In this document: positions 34,707 through 44,000 of the stretch, one piece after another
Layout: every line of letters begins with the position of its first letter
How positions within the stretch are numbered: position 1 is the first letter of the stretch
Assembly (NCBI GenBank): GCA_015494295.1
Contig: WGBO01000027.1
Location: forward strand, 1 to 44,482
Reading direction: 5' to 3'
Source of the DNA: Gammaproteobacteria bacterium
Lineage (GTDB): Bacteria > Pseudomonadota > Gammaproteobacteria > DSM-19610
Length of the DNA: 44,482 nucleotides
Notes under the pieces: generated by a model
Databases searched by the model: none
Seen by the model: only the letters and a program-made list of their open reading frames with translations
What the model was told of the DNA's origin: nothing
Position numbers and translations under genes: made by a program

Positions 34707-35745
34707 ATCCATCCCGCTGGACATGCCGCGCGCCTCGGGCACGCCGCTCGGTCATGCGCGTATCCGCACACTGCCCGAGGATTTCCAGGTCACCGAAATC
34801 CCCTTGCTGTCCCCTGACGGGGAAGGGGAGCACTGCTGGCTGTATGTGCGCAAGCGCAACAGCAACACCAACTGGGTAGCCGGCCGGCTCGCCGCCTTTG
34901 CCGGTGTGTCGCCGGGAGCCGTGAGCTACGCGGGCATGAAGGATCGCCATGCAGTCACCGAACAGTGGTTCTCCGTGCAATTGCCGGGCCGCGAGGCGCC
35001 CGACTGGTGGGCCATCGGTGACGAGGATTTCGAGGTGCTGGAAGCGCACCGCCACAGCCGCAAGCTGAAGACCGGGGCGCTGCGCGGCAACCGTTTCCGC
35101 ATTCGGCTGCGCGGGGTGGATGCAGACCCGGTACAAGTCGAGACGAGATTGCGGCAGTTGCGCCAGGGCGTGCCCAATGCCTTCGGGCCGCAGCGTTTCG
35201 GCCGCAATAGCGACAACCTGGTGCAGGCCGGGCGCATGTTCGACCGTCCCCGCGCACGCGTGTCGCGCAGCAAGCGCGGTATCTGGCTGTCGGCGGTGCG
35301 GTCGGCGCTGTTCAACCGGGTACTGGCGGCGCGCATCGAAGCCGGGCAATGGAACCGGCCGCTGGATGGGGACGCCTTCCAGCTCGATGGCCGTTCGGCG
35401 GTTTTTGCGTGTGACAGCGTCGACACGGACACGCGCGCGCGTTGCGCGGGCGGCGAGATCCATCCCACCGGCCCCTTGTGCGGGAGCGGCGATGCGCTGG
35501 TGACGGGCGAGGCGGCGGCGCTGGAAGCCGGGGTGCTGGCGCCATACCGGGGATGGATCGAGGGCCTGGCAATGTTCCGCATGAACCACGCGCGCCGCGC
35601 CCTGCGGGTACTGCCCGGTGACCTTGCCTGGACGCGCGAGGCGGACGATTGCTGGTTGCTGGAATTCAGCCTGCCGGCGGGCAGCTACGCCACCAGCCTG
35701 TTGCACGAAGTGTTCGAGGTGACGGAAGGACATGGAAGCGGCTGA
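34699..35745 (+). CDS. truD: tRNA pseudouridine(13) synthase
   Basis: 348 residues. It makes pseudouridine at position 13 of tRNA-Glu. The catalytic aspartate D82 is in the motif GMKDRHAVT; the N-terminal [12 protein letters not shown] and the [15 protein letters not shown] [15 protein letters not shown] are TruD hallmarks. The insert (TRUD) domain spans roughly 150-300. It overlaps ispF and runs 14 bp into the next gene. In E. coli surE follows directly; here two other genes intervene. Confidence 0.96.
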   Translation: MRESIPLDMPRASGTPLGHARIRTLPEDFQVTEIPLLSPDGEGEHCWLYVRKRNSNTNWVAGRLAAFAGVSPGAVSYAGMKDRHAVTEQWFSVQLPGREAPDWWAIGDEDFEVLEAHRHSRKLKTGALRGNRFRIRLRGVDADPVQVETRLRQLRQGVPNAFGPQRFGRNSDNLVQAGRMFDRPRARVSRSKRGIWLSAVRSALFNRVLAARIEAGQWNRPLDGDAFQLDGRSAVFACDSVDTDTRARCAGGEIHPTGPLCGSGDALVTGEAAALEAGVLAPYRGWIEGLAMFRMNHARRALRVLPGDLAWTREADDCWLLEFSLPAGSYATSLLHEVFEVTEGHGSG

Positions 35746-36427
35746 CGCCATCGCCTGCGTGCGGCAGCGCATGGCCGAGGCCGCGCAGCGGGCCGGCCGC
35801 TGCGTCGACGGCGTGCGCCTGGTCGCCGTTTCCAAGCGCCACCCGCCCGCCGCGGTTGCGGCGCTGGCGGCTTGCGGCCAGCGCGACTTCGCCGAGAACC
35901 AGATGCAGGAGGCCGTGGACAAGATTGCGGCCCTGCGCGATGCCGCGCTGGAGTGGCACTTCATCGGTCACCTGCAATCCAACAAGACCCGCCACGTCGG
36001 CCCCAACTTTCACTGGGTGCATACCCTGGACAGCCTCAAGCTGGCGCGCCGTATCGATGCTTCCGCCGCGCAGGCCGGCACGCGGGTGAACTTGCTGGTG
36101 CAGGTCAACGTTTCCGGCGACCCGGCCAAACATGGTCTCGCCACCGGCGCCCTGTTTCCGCTCGTCGACGCCATACTCCAGGCGGATCTCCAGAGCGTTC
36201 GCCTGCGCGGCCTGATGACCATCGGCTACCGGGACGTCGGCGAGGCGGAAACGCGGCGCAGCTTTGCCCGCCTGCGCGAACTGCTGGAACAGTGCCGCGC
36301 CCGTTTCGGCGACGACTTTACGGAACTCTCCATGGGCATGAGTGGCGACTACACCCTGGCTATCGAGGAAGGCGCCACCATGGTCCGCGTCGGCAGCGCC
36401 CTGTTCGGCGCCCGCCCCACACCCTGA
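35732..36427 (+). CDS. YggS/PROSC-family PLP homeostasis protein
   Basis: 231 residues with the fold-type III barrel of alanine-racemase type but no second domain. The PLP lysine is K35 in LVAVSKRHPP; FAENQMQEAVDK, WHFIGHLQSNKTRHVG, GLMTIGYRDVGEAE and LSMGMSGDYTLAIEEGATMV are family motifs. It binds and buffers pyridoxal phosphate rather than catalysing a defined reaction. In many bacteria it lies beside proC or pilT; here it is translationally coupled to truD by a 14-bp overlap. It is convergent with the next gene, with a gap of only 6 bp. Confidence 0.93.
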   Translation: MEAADAIACVRQRMAEAAQRAGRCVDGVRLVAVSKRHPPAAVAALAACGQRDFAENQMQEAVDKIAALRDAALEWHFIGHLQSNKTRHVGPNFHWVHTLDSLKLARRIDASAAQAGTRVNLLVQVNVSGDPAKHGLATGALFPLVDAILQADLQSVRLRGLMTIGYRDVGEAETRRSFARLRELLEQCRARFGDDFTELSMGMSGDYTLAIEEGATMVRVGSALFGARPTP

Positions 36428-36433
36428 TCCCGC

Positions 36434-36967
36434 TCAGCCCCGTTTCAGCAACACGTAGACCGCGCCGCTGCCGCCGTCGTAGTGACGCGCGGTGCAATAG
36501 GCGAGCACCTCGTCGCGCTGGCGCAACCAGCCGCCGATTTTCTGCTTGAGGACGGGGGCCCGGTGCCGCGATCCGAGTCCCTTGCCGTGGATGATGCGGG
36601 CGCACTGAACGTGGCGGCGCTGGCATTCGCGCAGAAAACCGGCCACCGCCGCGCGCGCCACCGGTACCGTCATGCCGTGCAGGTCGAGTTCGGCGTCCAC
36701 CGACAGGCGGCCGCGCCGCAGCTTGCGCACCGTGCGCTGTTGCAGGCCGGGGCGCACATAGAGCAGTTCGTCCCCGGTTTCCATGTCGGCCGGGTCGAAC
36801 AGGTCGGAGAGCATATCGCGCAGGACTTCGGTTTCGTCGCGCTCCCGGAACACCGGGCGTGGTGACACGGGGCGTTTTACCGGCGCCACCCGGTCGTTGG
36901 CGACAGGCTTCACTTCGCCGACGCTTTCGCGGAACAGCCTGACGTCCTCGGGATCCGGTTTGCTCAT
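36434..36967 (-). CDS. Smr-domain protein (YdaL/SmrA-type, putative endonuclease)
   Basis: 177 residues from the ATG at 36967 ([14 protein letters not shown]); a longer frame to 37240 runs antisense through surE and is rejected. The N-terminal half is charged and poorly conserved; the Smr domain occupies about 88-177 with [15 protein letters not shown] (94-108) and [14 protein letters not shown] (126-139). Single Smr domains of this type nick or cut DNA or RNA; related proteins act in rescue of collided ribosomes, but the role here is unknown. No Shine-Dalgarno is visible, and a -10-like TACAAT ends only 8 bases before the ATG. Confidence 0.88.
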   Translation of the reverse strand: MSKPDPEDVRLFRESVGEVKPVANDRVAPVKRPVSPRPVFRERDETEVLRDMLSDLFDPADMETGDELLYVRPGLQQRTVRKLRRGRLSVDAELDLHGMTVPVARAAVAGFLRECQRRHVQCARIIHGKGLGSRHRAPVLKQKIGGWLRQRDEVLAYCTARHYDGGSGAVYVLLKRG

Positions 36968-37041
36968 GTGCCCGGATTGTAACCGTTTTTCGGGCGCGGG
37001 TAATGGGCGGGCGCGGCAGACTCGGGTATCATGGTCCGCAC
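36968..37041. promoter_or_regulatory. Divergent smr/surE control region with -10 boxes close to both starts
   Basis: Only 74 bp separate the two start codons. Towards smr (minus): TTACCC (36998-37003), 16 bases, TACAAT (36976-36981), with the ATG eight bases beyond. Towards surE (plus): TATCAT (37027-37032), with the ATG nine bases beyond and no clear -35. Neither gene has a recognisable Shine-Dalgarno, so both transcripts could be leaderless or nearly so. Confidence 0.35.
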
Positions 37042-37800
37042 ATGCGAATTCTGATTTCCAACGATGACGGTTACCGCGCCCCCGGACTGCGTTGCTTGGC
37101 CGATGCGCTGGGCACGGTGGCCGATGTGACAGTGGTGGCGCCGGAGCGTGACCGCAGTGGCGCCAGCAACTCGCTGACCCTCGACAGTCCGCTGCGCGCC
37201 CGCGAGGGCGAGAACGGCTATACCTACGTGGAGGGCACACCGACCGATTGTGTGCATCTCGCCATTACCGGGCTGCTCGACCACGAGCCGGACATGGTGG
37301 TATCCGGCATCAACGCCGGCGCCAACCTCGGTGACGATGTGATCTACTCGGGCACGGTCGCCGCGGCCATGGAAGGGCGCTTTCTGGGGCTGCCGGCCAT
37401 CGCTGTTTCCAACGTTTCGTTTCAGCCGCGTCATTTCGATACCGCCGCTCAGGTGGTGTTGGCGCTGTTGCGCCGTCTGGAGTGCGAGCCGGTGCCCGCC
37501 GAGACCATCCTCAACGTCAATGTCCCGGACATTCCCTTCGACCAGCTCAAGGGCTGGCGCAGCACCCGATTGGGTAACCGGCACCGCTCCGAACCGGTGA
37601 TCCGCGAGACCGATCCGCGCGGCCGGCCGATCTACTGGGTGGGACCGGCCGGCGCCGAGCAGGACGCCGGGCCGGGCACCGATTTCCACGCCGTGCGCAA
37701 CGGTTACGTATCGGTGACGCCGATTCACGTGGACCTGACACAGCACGCGGTACTCGACCAGGTCGGGCGCTGCCTGGGTGAACTGCTGGAGAAGCCTTGA
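37042..37800 (+). CDS. surE: 5'/3'-nucleotidase SurE
   Basis: 252 residues from the ATG at 37042 ([10 protein letters not shown]). It is a metal-dependent survival phosphatase acting on nucleoside monophosphates and short polyphosphate. Metal ligands D8 and D9; further motifs are [28 protein letters not shown] and [20 protein letters not shown]. Cut off from truD by the opposing smr gene, it must have its own promoter. It is coupled to pcm by a TTGA overlap. Confidence 0.97.
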   Translation: MRILISNDDGYRAPGLRCLADALGTVADVTVVAPERDRSGASNSLTLDSPLRAREGENGYTYVEGTPTDCVHLAITGLLDHEPDMVVSGINAGANLGDDVIYSGTVAAAMEGRFLGLPAIAVSNVSFQPRHFDTAAQVVLALLRRLECEPVPAETILNVNVPDIPFDQLKGWRSTRLGNRHRSEPVIRETDPRGRPIYWVGPAGAEQDAGPGTDFHAVRNGYVSVTPIHVDLTQHAVLDQVGRCLGELLEKP

Positions 37801-38453
37801 AGTCGCTGAGTCAGGGTATCGGCATGACCTCGCAGCGCACCCGCGACCGGCTGGTGGGGCGCCTGCGCGAGGAGGGGATTGGCGACAACCGCGTGCTCGA
37901 CGCCATTGCGACCACGCCGCGGCACCTGTTCATCGACGAGGCGCTGGCCTCGCGCGCCTACGAAGACACGGCGCTGCCTATCGGCCACGGTCAGACCATT
38001 TCCCAGCCGTATATCGTCGCGCGCATGACCGAACTGTTGCTGGAGGTCGAGCCGGGCGTGGTGCTGGAAGTCGGCACCGGTTCCGGTTACCAGGCCGCGG
38101 TACTGGCCGGACTGGTCGACAAGGTCTATTCCACCGAACGTATCGAACCGCTGGCGTCGCAGGCGCGTCAGCGCTTCCGGCAACTGGGCTATCGCAACAT
38201 CCGCGTGCAGCACAGCGATGGAAGCTGGGGCTGGCCGCAATTCGCACCCTTTGACGCGATCATCGTCACCGCCGGCGCGGCGGATATCCCCGAGGCGCTG
38301 CTTGAGCAGCTCAAGGTGGGCGGAAGGCTGGTGATGCCGCTGGGAGGACGCGAACGCCAGACCCTGATCACCGTTACCCGCACCCCGACGGTCTACGAAC
38401 GCGAGGACCTGGAACCCGTAGTGTTCGTGCCGCTGCTGGGGGGCGCCGGCTGA
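37797..38453 (+). CDS. pcm: Protein-L-isoaspartate O-methyltransferase
   Basis: 218 residues from TTG at 37797, or 209 from the ATG at 37824. I favour TTG because it overlaps the surE stop and the segment [13 protein letters not shown], conserved in several non-enteric gammaproteobacterial homologues as I recall, spans the later ATG. It methylates isoaspartyl residues with SAM to start repair of aged proteins. SAM motif I is [32 protein letters not shown] binds the peptide. Part of the stationary-phase surE-pcm-nlpD-rpoS block. Confidence 0.95.
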   Translation: MKSLSQGIGMTSQRTRDRLVGRLREEGIGDNRVLDAIATTPRHLFIDEALASRAYEDTALPIGHGQTISQPYIVARMTELLLEVEPGVVLEVGTGSGYQAAVLAGLVDKVYSTERIEPLASQARQRFRQLGYRNIRVQHSDGSWGWPQFAPFDAIIVTAGAADIPEALLEQLKVGGRLVMPLGGRERQTLITVTRTPTVYEREDLEPVVFVPLLGGAG

Positions 38454-39034
38454 TGAAGCTGTTCACCCGCCTGTACGACATGACCCTGAACTGGTCCCGC
38501 CATCCCGCCGCGCCGCGTTATCTCGGTGTCCTGAGTTTCGCCGAATCCTCGTTTTTCCCGGTGCCGCCCGATGTCATGCTGATGCCGATGACGCTGGCCA
38601 AACCGCAGCGCGCCATGTACTACGCGGCGCTGACCACGCTGATGTCGGTGGCCGGCGGCATGGCCGGCTACGCCATCGGGCATTTCGCGCTGGAGTGGGT
38701 GCAACCGCTGATCGGCGAGGGCGGGCGCTGGGCGGAGCCTTACGCGCGCGCCACGACCTGGTTCAACGAATGGGGGTTCTGGGCGGTGCTGATCGCCGGT
38801 TTCTCGCCCATTCCCTACAAGGTGTTCACCATTTCCGCGGGCGCCCTGTCGATGAGTTTTCTGCCTTTCGTGCTGGCGTCGGCGATCGGGAGAGGGGGGC
38901 GGTTTTTCCTGGTCGCCGGACTGCTGGCCTGGGGCGGGGCGGCGATGGAGCGGCGTATCCGCCGCTATGTCGAGTGGATCGGCTGGTCGCTGGTGGTGCT
39001 GGGCCTGCTGGCCTGGTGGTGGAGCCGGCACTGA
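38453..39034 (+). CDS. YqaA/DedA-like membrane protein (VTT domain)
   Basis: 193 residues with four to five hydrophobic segments. FAESSFFPVPPDVMLMPM and GFSPIPYKVFTISAGALSMS are typical of the YqaA branch of the DedA/VTT superfamily, whose members have been linked to lipid flipping and membrane homeostasis; the function of this branch is not settled. The start shares one base with the pcm stop (TGATG), and the stop lies four bases before nlpD, so it is part of the same operon. Confidence 0.9.
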   Translation: MKLFTRLYDMTLNWSRHPAAPRYLGVLSFAESSFFPVPPDVMLMPMTLAKPQRAMYYAALTTLMSVAGGMAGYAIGHFALEWVQPLIGEGGRWAEPYARATTWFNEWGFWAVLIAGFSPIPYKVFTISAGALSMSFLPFVLASAIGRGGRFFLVAGLLAWGGAAMERRIRRYVEWIGWSLVVLGLLAWWWSRH

Positions 39035-39037
39035 CGC

Positions 39038-39835
39038 ATGGATTGCCGGGTCTGGCTGCTGCTGTTGTGCCTGCTGCCGGCCTGTTCGCCGGGACCGGCG
39101 AGGGCGCCGATCGGTGACCGCAGCGAACGGCCCGCGCACATCCCCGCGTTCCACCGCGTGGGGCAGGGCGACACCCTGTATTCGATTGCCTTCCAGTATG
39201 GGCTGACGGTCGAACGGCTGGCGGCCTGGAACGGCATCCGGCCCCCCTACACCATCTACCGTGGCCAGAAGTTGCGGCTGACGGCGCCCCCTGCGTCGCG
39301 TCCACGCACCCCGGTGGTGCGCGTTCCCGCGCCGAGCCGCCCCAAGGTCAGTGTGGCGCCGCCCGCGAAACCCGCGCCGGCCCACGCCAGCCGGCCGGCG
39401 GCACCGAAAAACGCGACGCGCCCGGCCCCGAAAGCGGCCGACAAGCCGTCCGCCGCGCGTGGCCCGCTACGCTGGGCCTGGCCGGCCGAAGGGCGTGTGA
39501 TCCGGCGTTTCAACGCCCGTTCCAGCGGCAAGAAAGGCATCGATATTGCAGGCCGGGCGGGTTCCACGGTGCGCGCGGCGGCGGACGGCAAGGTGGTGTA
39601 TGCGGGGAGTGGACTTGGCGGCTACGGTAGGCTTATCATCATCAAACATAACAAAGACTTTCTGAGTGCTTACGCGCACAACCGGAAGTTGATTGCCAGG
39701 GAAGGGCAGTGGGTAAGGAAGGGTGACCCGATTGCGCTGATGGGCAGCAGCGCCACGGACCGGACCAAGTTGCATTTCGAGATCCGCAGAAAAGGCCGGC
39801 CGGTCGACCCGCTTCGCTACTTGCCTGCACGGTAA
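39038..39835 (+). CDS. nlpD: NlpD-type lipoprotein, amidase activator (LysM + degenerate LytM)
   Basis: 265 residues. A lipoprotein signal ends in the lipobox LPAC at C16; Ser at +2 predicts outer-membrane retention. One LysM domain (about 40-83: [20 protein letters not shown]) binds peptidoglycan, then a Pro/Ala-rich linker, then an M23 LytM domain (about 155-262). The zinc site is broken: K165 stands where the first His belongs, D169 remains (GIDIAG), and the HxH motif reads KLHFEI. E. coli NlpD shows the same loss and activates amidase AmiC instead of cutting peptidoglycan, so the same role is inferred. rpoS promoters often lie inside nlpD; I could not pinpoint one. Confidence 0.93.
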   Translation: MDCRVWLLLLCLLPACSPGPARAPIGDRSERPAHIPAFHRVGQGDTLYSIAFQYGLTVERLAAWNGIRPPYTIYRGQKLRLTAPPASRPRTPVVRVPAPSRPKVSVAPPAKPAPAHASRPAAPKNATRPAPKAADKPSAARGPLRWAWPAEGRVIRRFNARSSGKKGIDIAGRAGSTVRAAADGKVVYAGSGLGGYGRLIIIKHNKDFLSAYAHNRKLIAREGQWVRKGDPIALMGSSATDRTKLHFEIRRKGRPVDPLRYLPAR

Positions 39836-39900
39836 GGGAATGCCACCGTGACGTCGGTGCGGCGCCACGGGCCACGGGGTAAGGACCAAGAGGTTAGTCA

Positions 39901-40866
39901 ATGGCCAGCAGACGCCAGGATACGACCGGAACGACACCCGCGCACGAGGCGGAGGGTGGCGTACAGGATTTTGTCGAGCCCGCCGCTGAAAGCAAGAGCC
40001 GGCTCAGGGAACCTCCCGATACCGACGCGCATTTCGACGCCACGCGCATGTACCTCAACGAAATAGGCTTCTCGCCGCTGCTGACCGCGGAGGAGGAAGT
40101 CTACTATGCCAGGCTGGCGCAGAAGGGCGATGAAAGCGGCCGGCGGCGCATGATCGAAAGCAATCTGCGGCTGGTGGTGAAGATCGCGCGGCGCTACATC
40201 AACCGCGGGCTGGCGTTCCTGGATCTGATCGAGGAAGGCAACCTGGGCTTGATCCGCGCGGTGGAGAAATTCGATCCCGAACGCGGTTTCCGCTTTTCCA
40301 CCTACGCAACCTGGTGGATACGACAGACCATAGAGCGCGCCATCATGAACCAGACGCGCACCATTCGGCTTCCCATTCATGTCGTCAAGGAACTCAACAG
40401 CTATCTTCAGGCCGCGCGGAGACTGGCGCAGTCGCTCGACCATGAACCCAACGCCGAGGAAATCGCCGAACTGCTCGACAAGCCACTGAAGGACGTCAAG
40501 CGGTTGCTGAAGCTCAACGAGCGGGTGACCTCGGTGGACGTGCCAATCAGCCGCGACTCGGATTCCGGCAAGACCCTGATCGATTCCATTCCCGACGAAA
40601 GCAACACCGACCCTTCCGAACTGCTGCAGGACGAGGACGTACTCGCCAACCTCGAGACCTGGATCGCACAGCTTTCAGACAAGCAGCGTGAAGTCGTGGA
40701 ACGCCGTTTCGGTCTGCACGGCTACAAGATCTCCACCCTGGAAGAAGTCGGCAACGAAATCGGCGTCACCCGCGAACGCGTGCGCCAGATCCAGATGGAC
40801 GCCCTCAAGCGCCTGCGTGAAATCCTCGAAGCCGAAGGTTTCTCCTCTGATGCGCTGTTCGGTTGA
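39901..40866 (+). CDS. rpoS: RNA polymerase sigma factor RpoS (sigma-38)
   Basis: 321 residues (E. coli 330). Master sigma factor of stationary phase and general stress. Region 1.2 begins [20 protein letters not shown]; region 2 shows [40 protein letters not shown] and [19 protein letters not shown]; region 3 contains [11 protein letters not shown]; region 4.2 ends with [20 protein letters not shown]. The variable head (1-45) is short and partly acidic. GAGGTTAGTCA precedes the ATG. It ends the surE-pcm-yqaA-nlpD-rpoS block and is the last core gene before the RHS region. Confidence 0.97.
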   Translation: MASRRQDTTGTTPAHEAEGGVQDFVEPAAESKSRLREPPDTDAHFDATRMYLNEIGFSPLLTAEEEVYYARLAQKGDESGRRRMIESNLRLVVKIARRYINRGLAFLDLIEEGNLGLIRAVEKFDPERGFRFSTYATWWIRQTIERAIMNQTRTIRLPIHVVKELNSYLQAARRLAQSLDHEPNAEEIAELLDKPLKDVKRLLKLNERVTSVDVPISRDSDSGKTLIDSIPDESNTDPSELLQDEDVLANLETWIAQLSDKQREVVERRFGLHGYKISTLEEVGNEIGVTRERVRQIQMDALKRLREILEAEGFSSDALFG

Positions 40867-40959
40867 TCCACCGCTTTTTTGCGGAGGCTAACGACGAAGG
40901 CCCGTTCGTGATCAGGAAGATCCTCGATCAATGGTATCGCGGAGAGTCTGGAGGGAATC

Positions 40960-40988
40960 TTGGCCAACGGGAAGGCTGAAATAATAAT
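40960..40988 (+). promoter_or_regulatory. Possible promoter of the RHS gene
   Basis: TTGGCC (40960-40965), 17 bases, then AATAAT (40983-40988), in a drop of GC content after rpoS; nine of twelve positions fit consensus. The start near 40995 would fall within the AAGGAG ahead of the GTG at 41007, so promoter and that start codon are partly in conflict. The 140-bp gap after rpoS shows no clear terminator. Confidence 0.3.
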
Positions 40989-41006
40989 AGTCAAGGAGTG
41001 ACAGCG

Positions 41007-44000
41007 GTGGTCGAGAATCGCCCGCTTCGATGTATTCACAGCATGCAACAATTTTGGCTGACGTTTCAATTGAGACGAACTTTGTCTCGCCTTAAAACCG
41101 GTCATCACTGTTTTTGTCTGCTGTCGAACAATGCGCGATTGGTACTTATTTCTCTGTTGCTCCCGCTATTAGCGGTTTCTGTCAGTGTGTCCGCTGAACC
41201 ACTTTTATGGAGGGCCGTTCCATCACCTGCAGGGTTGCAATTTGATACGCAACGAGAAGCGGTTGCAGACTTCCAGAGCTTTGGCGGCATATATTTATAT
41301 ATGACAGAGCCTCTTCCTGAAATTCAGGAAAATGACTCAATTGTCATTAAATACAAAATTCCGGATGCGGCGCTGAGTATAAGTGAGTGGTCCTATCAGC
41401 ATGAGCGCGAGGCAGGCTCGTTCGCGACCGAGCAAGAGGTTTATGACAGTCTGCTCAATTGGCTGATCGATGCAAGAAAATCCGGTACCCCCGGCACTTA
41501 TTGTCCACCCTATTTTGAAATGGACCCTTTAGATTCAGTGCCGTGGAATCCGGCAAATTCGCCGTCGAAAAATAGTTATATCAGAACTTACGGGATTCCA
41601 GCATTTGAAGACAAATATATTCCTTCCACTTTTTACATGCTGGATCTTAATGGTGTTTGTACACCGTATTCTGCCGGGAATCAGCGTTTATTGAGGCGGC
41701 GATCAATTTCGTGTCCGCCTAATTTGACTTTCGATCGTGTGCGCAACCTATGCGTGAACATTAACCGCGCAACTGTTATTGGTCGCAGTCAGTATTATCT
41801 CAAGCCACCACCGACCACCCCAAACTGTGATGCCGAAGGCAACCCTTGCCAACCCGCCACAGGCAATAAAACTCAACGGGAATCTGATATCTCCGGTCTA
41901 GGTTTTGGTGGACTGGAGTTCACGCGTTTTTACAACAGCCTCGGTAATCAAGGTTCCTCGGCATCCCTGGCGCCCGGTTGGCGTCATACCTATAGCCGCC
42001 GGTTGAATGAAAGCACACTTGGCACACCCGGTCTCTATCAAGCCAATTCTGAACAATCGGGTCTTTACAGCACTGCCTCCGAAGCGTGCAGAAATGGTTG
42101 GCTGGAGCTCAAGGACACAGTCTGGAATGGCGCGCTCGCGAGTGCCACTGCCAGCCTTGCAAGTAACCAGGATTGCCGTATCAAGGTGGCGGGCAAGACT
42201 GTAGCCAATTTTCCGATACGCCCGACGTTAGACCGGTTTATTCCGTTACCACAGCCGAACGCTGCAGGAAGCCTGGTCACAGTCTCCCGTCCCAATGGCC
42301 GGGTATACCGCTTCGAAAACAACAGCGGTGTCTGGACAGACCCTTTCTCGCCCGAAGTAACACTGGTTCCCGCTGGAAGTGATTGGCTTTTCACCGACAC
42401 CAACGGCACGCAAGAGTTATATGACGCTACGGGCAAACTGCTTTCGATTACGGATGTGCGCGGCAATACACAAACACTTGCTTATGATGCCAATAACCGC
42501 CTGGATCGGGTCGATACCAACACAGGAGGATCTATCCGGTTTGCTTATGACGCTTCCAACCGGATTTCAATGGTCACTGATCACGCTGGCCGGATATGGA
42601 GGTATCGCTATGATGCCGGTGGCAATCTCGAATTTGTCGATAACCCGGACGGCGCTACCAGGCGGTATCACTACGAAGATCCCCGTTTTCCCTTTGCGTT
42701 AACCGGCATCACGGACGAACGAGGTATTCGTTATGCAACCTGGGCCTACAACGCTGATGGCAAGGCAATACTTTCCGAGCATGCAGGTGGTGTAGAACGG
42801 GTGGACCTGAGTTACAACCCGGATGGCACGACAACTGTAACAGGCAGTCGAGGTGCAGTCCGCACTTACAAGTTTGAACCTGAGCGCGGAAGCCTCGCTG
42901 TCACGCAAATTACAGGCGACCAATGTACCACTTGCCCCGACGGTGAGAAGAAAAGTAGAACCTATAACAGTAACGGCTACCTGTCCCGTTATGCCGACTG
43001 GAGTGACACGGTTACAAAGCTGGGAAACTATGATTCCAAGGGCCAATACGGTTGCAAGACAGAGGGAATAGCATCGGCCGACACTTCTGTAGGTGAGTGT
43101 GCCTTTGACCCGGCAGCATCACCCGATGCCCGCCGACTTGACTACACCTACGACACCCGCTTCCACAACAAAATAACTTCCATCACCGAAGCTTCCGTGT
43201 TCGCCGGCGGCAGCAAAGTCACCACCTACACCTACGATAATTTCGGCAACCGCACTTCGGAGACGATTTCCGGTTTCGACCCCGCCGGCACCCCGGTATC
43301 GCGCACCACCACCTGGACCTACGCCGGCCCGCTGAACCAGCTCAGCCAGGTCGACGGACCGCGCACCGATGTGGCCGATATCACCACCTACAGCTACTAT
43401 CCCAATGATGTCTCGGTGCCGGTCGGCAGCCGCGCCCGCCTGCGCGAAGTTCGGGACGCCAACGGCGTGCTGATCCGCGCCGGCATCCAGTACACGGTCA
43501 CCGGCAAAGTCTCGTCCGAGCAACGTCCCAACGGTCTGTCGCTGACCTACACCTATTATCCCGGCAACGACCGCCTGCAGACCCTTACCGAGACCGCCGG
43601 CGCTACCACCCGCGTCACACGCTGGACCTATCTCGCCACCGGCGAAGTGCAAAGCATCACCACCGCCGACGGAACCGCGGAGGCGACCACTCTCACTTTC
43701 GGTTACGACGACGCCCGCCGCCTGACCCGTATTACCGACGGGCTGGGCAACCACATCGACTACACCCTCGACACCGAAGGCAACCGCCTCGCCGAGACCA
43801 CCTACGACGCCAACGGCACCCCGTCCGACAGCGCCGATGACGTGATCCGCCGCCAGCTCAGCCAGACCTTCGATATTTACAACCGCCTGGACACCACCGC
43901 CCGGGCCAACGAGACTACCAACCCGGACTTCGCCCCCGACGGTACCCTGGCGCGCAGCACCGACGGCAATGGTGTCGTCACCGATTACACGTACGACGCC

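Noticed and set aside
39836..39900. rpoS promoter in the gap after nlpD
   Set aside because: No credible -35/-10 pair in these 65 bases; any promoter is more likely inside nlpD, but I could not identify it.
40871..40884. CCGC-TTTTTT-GCGG after rpoS as a terminator
   Set aside because: Four-base stem with the T-run in the loop, not after it.
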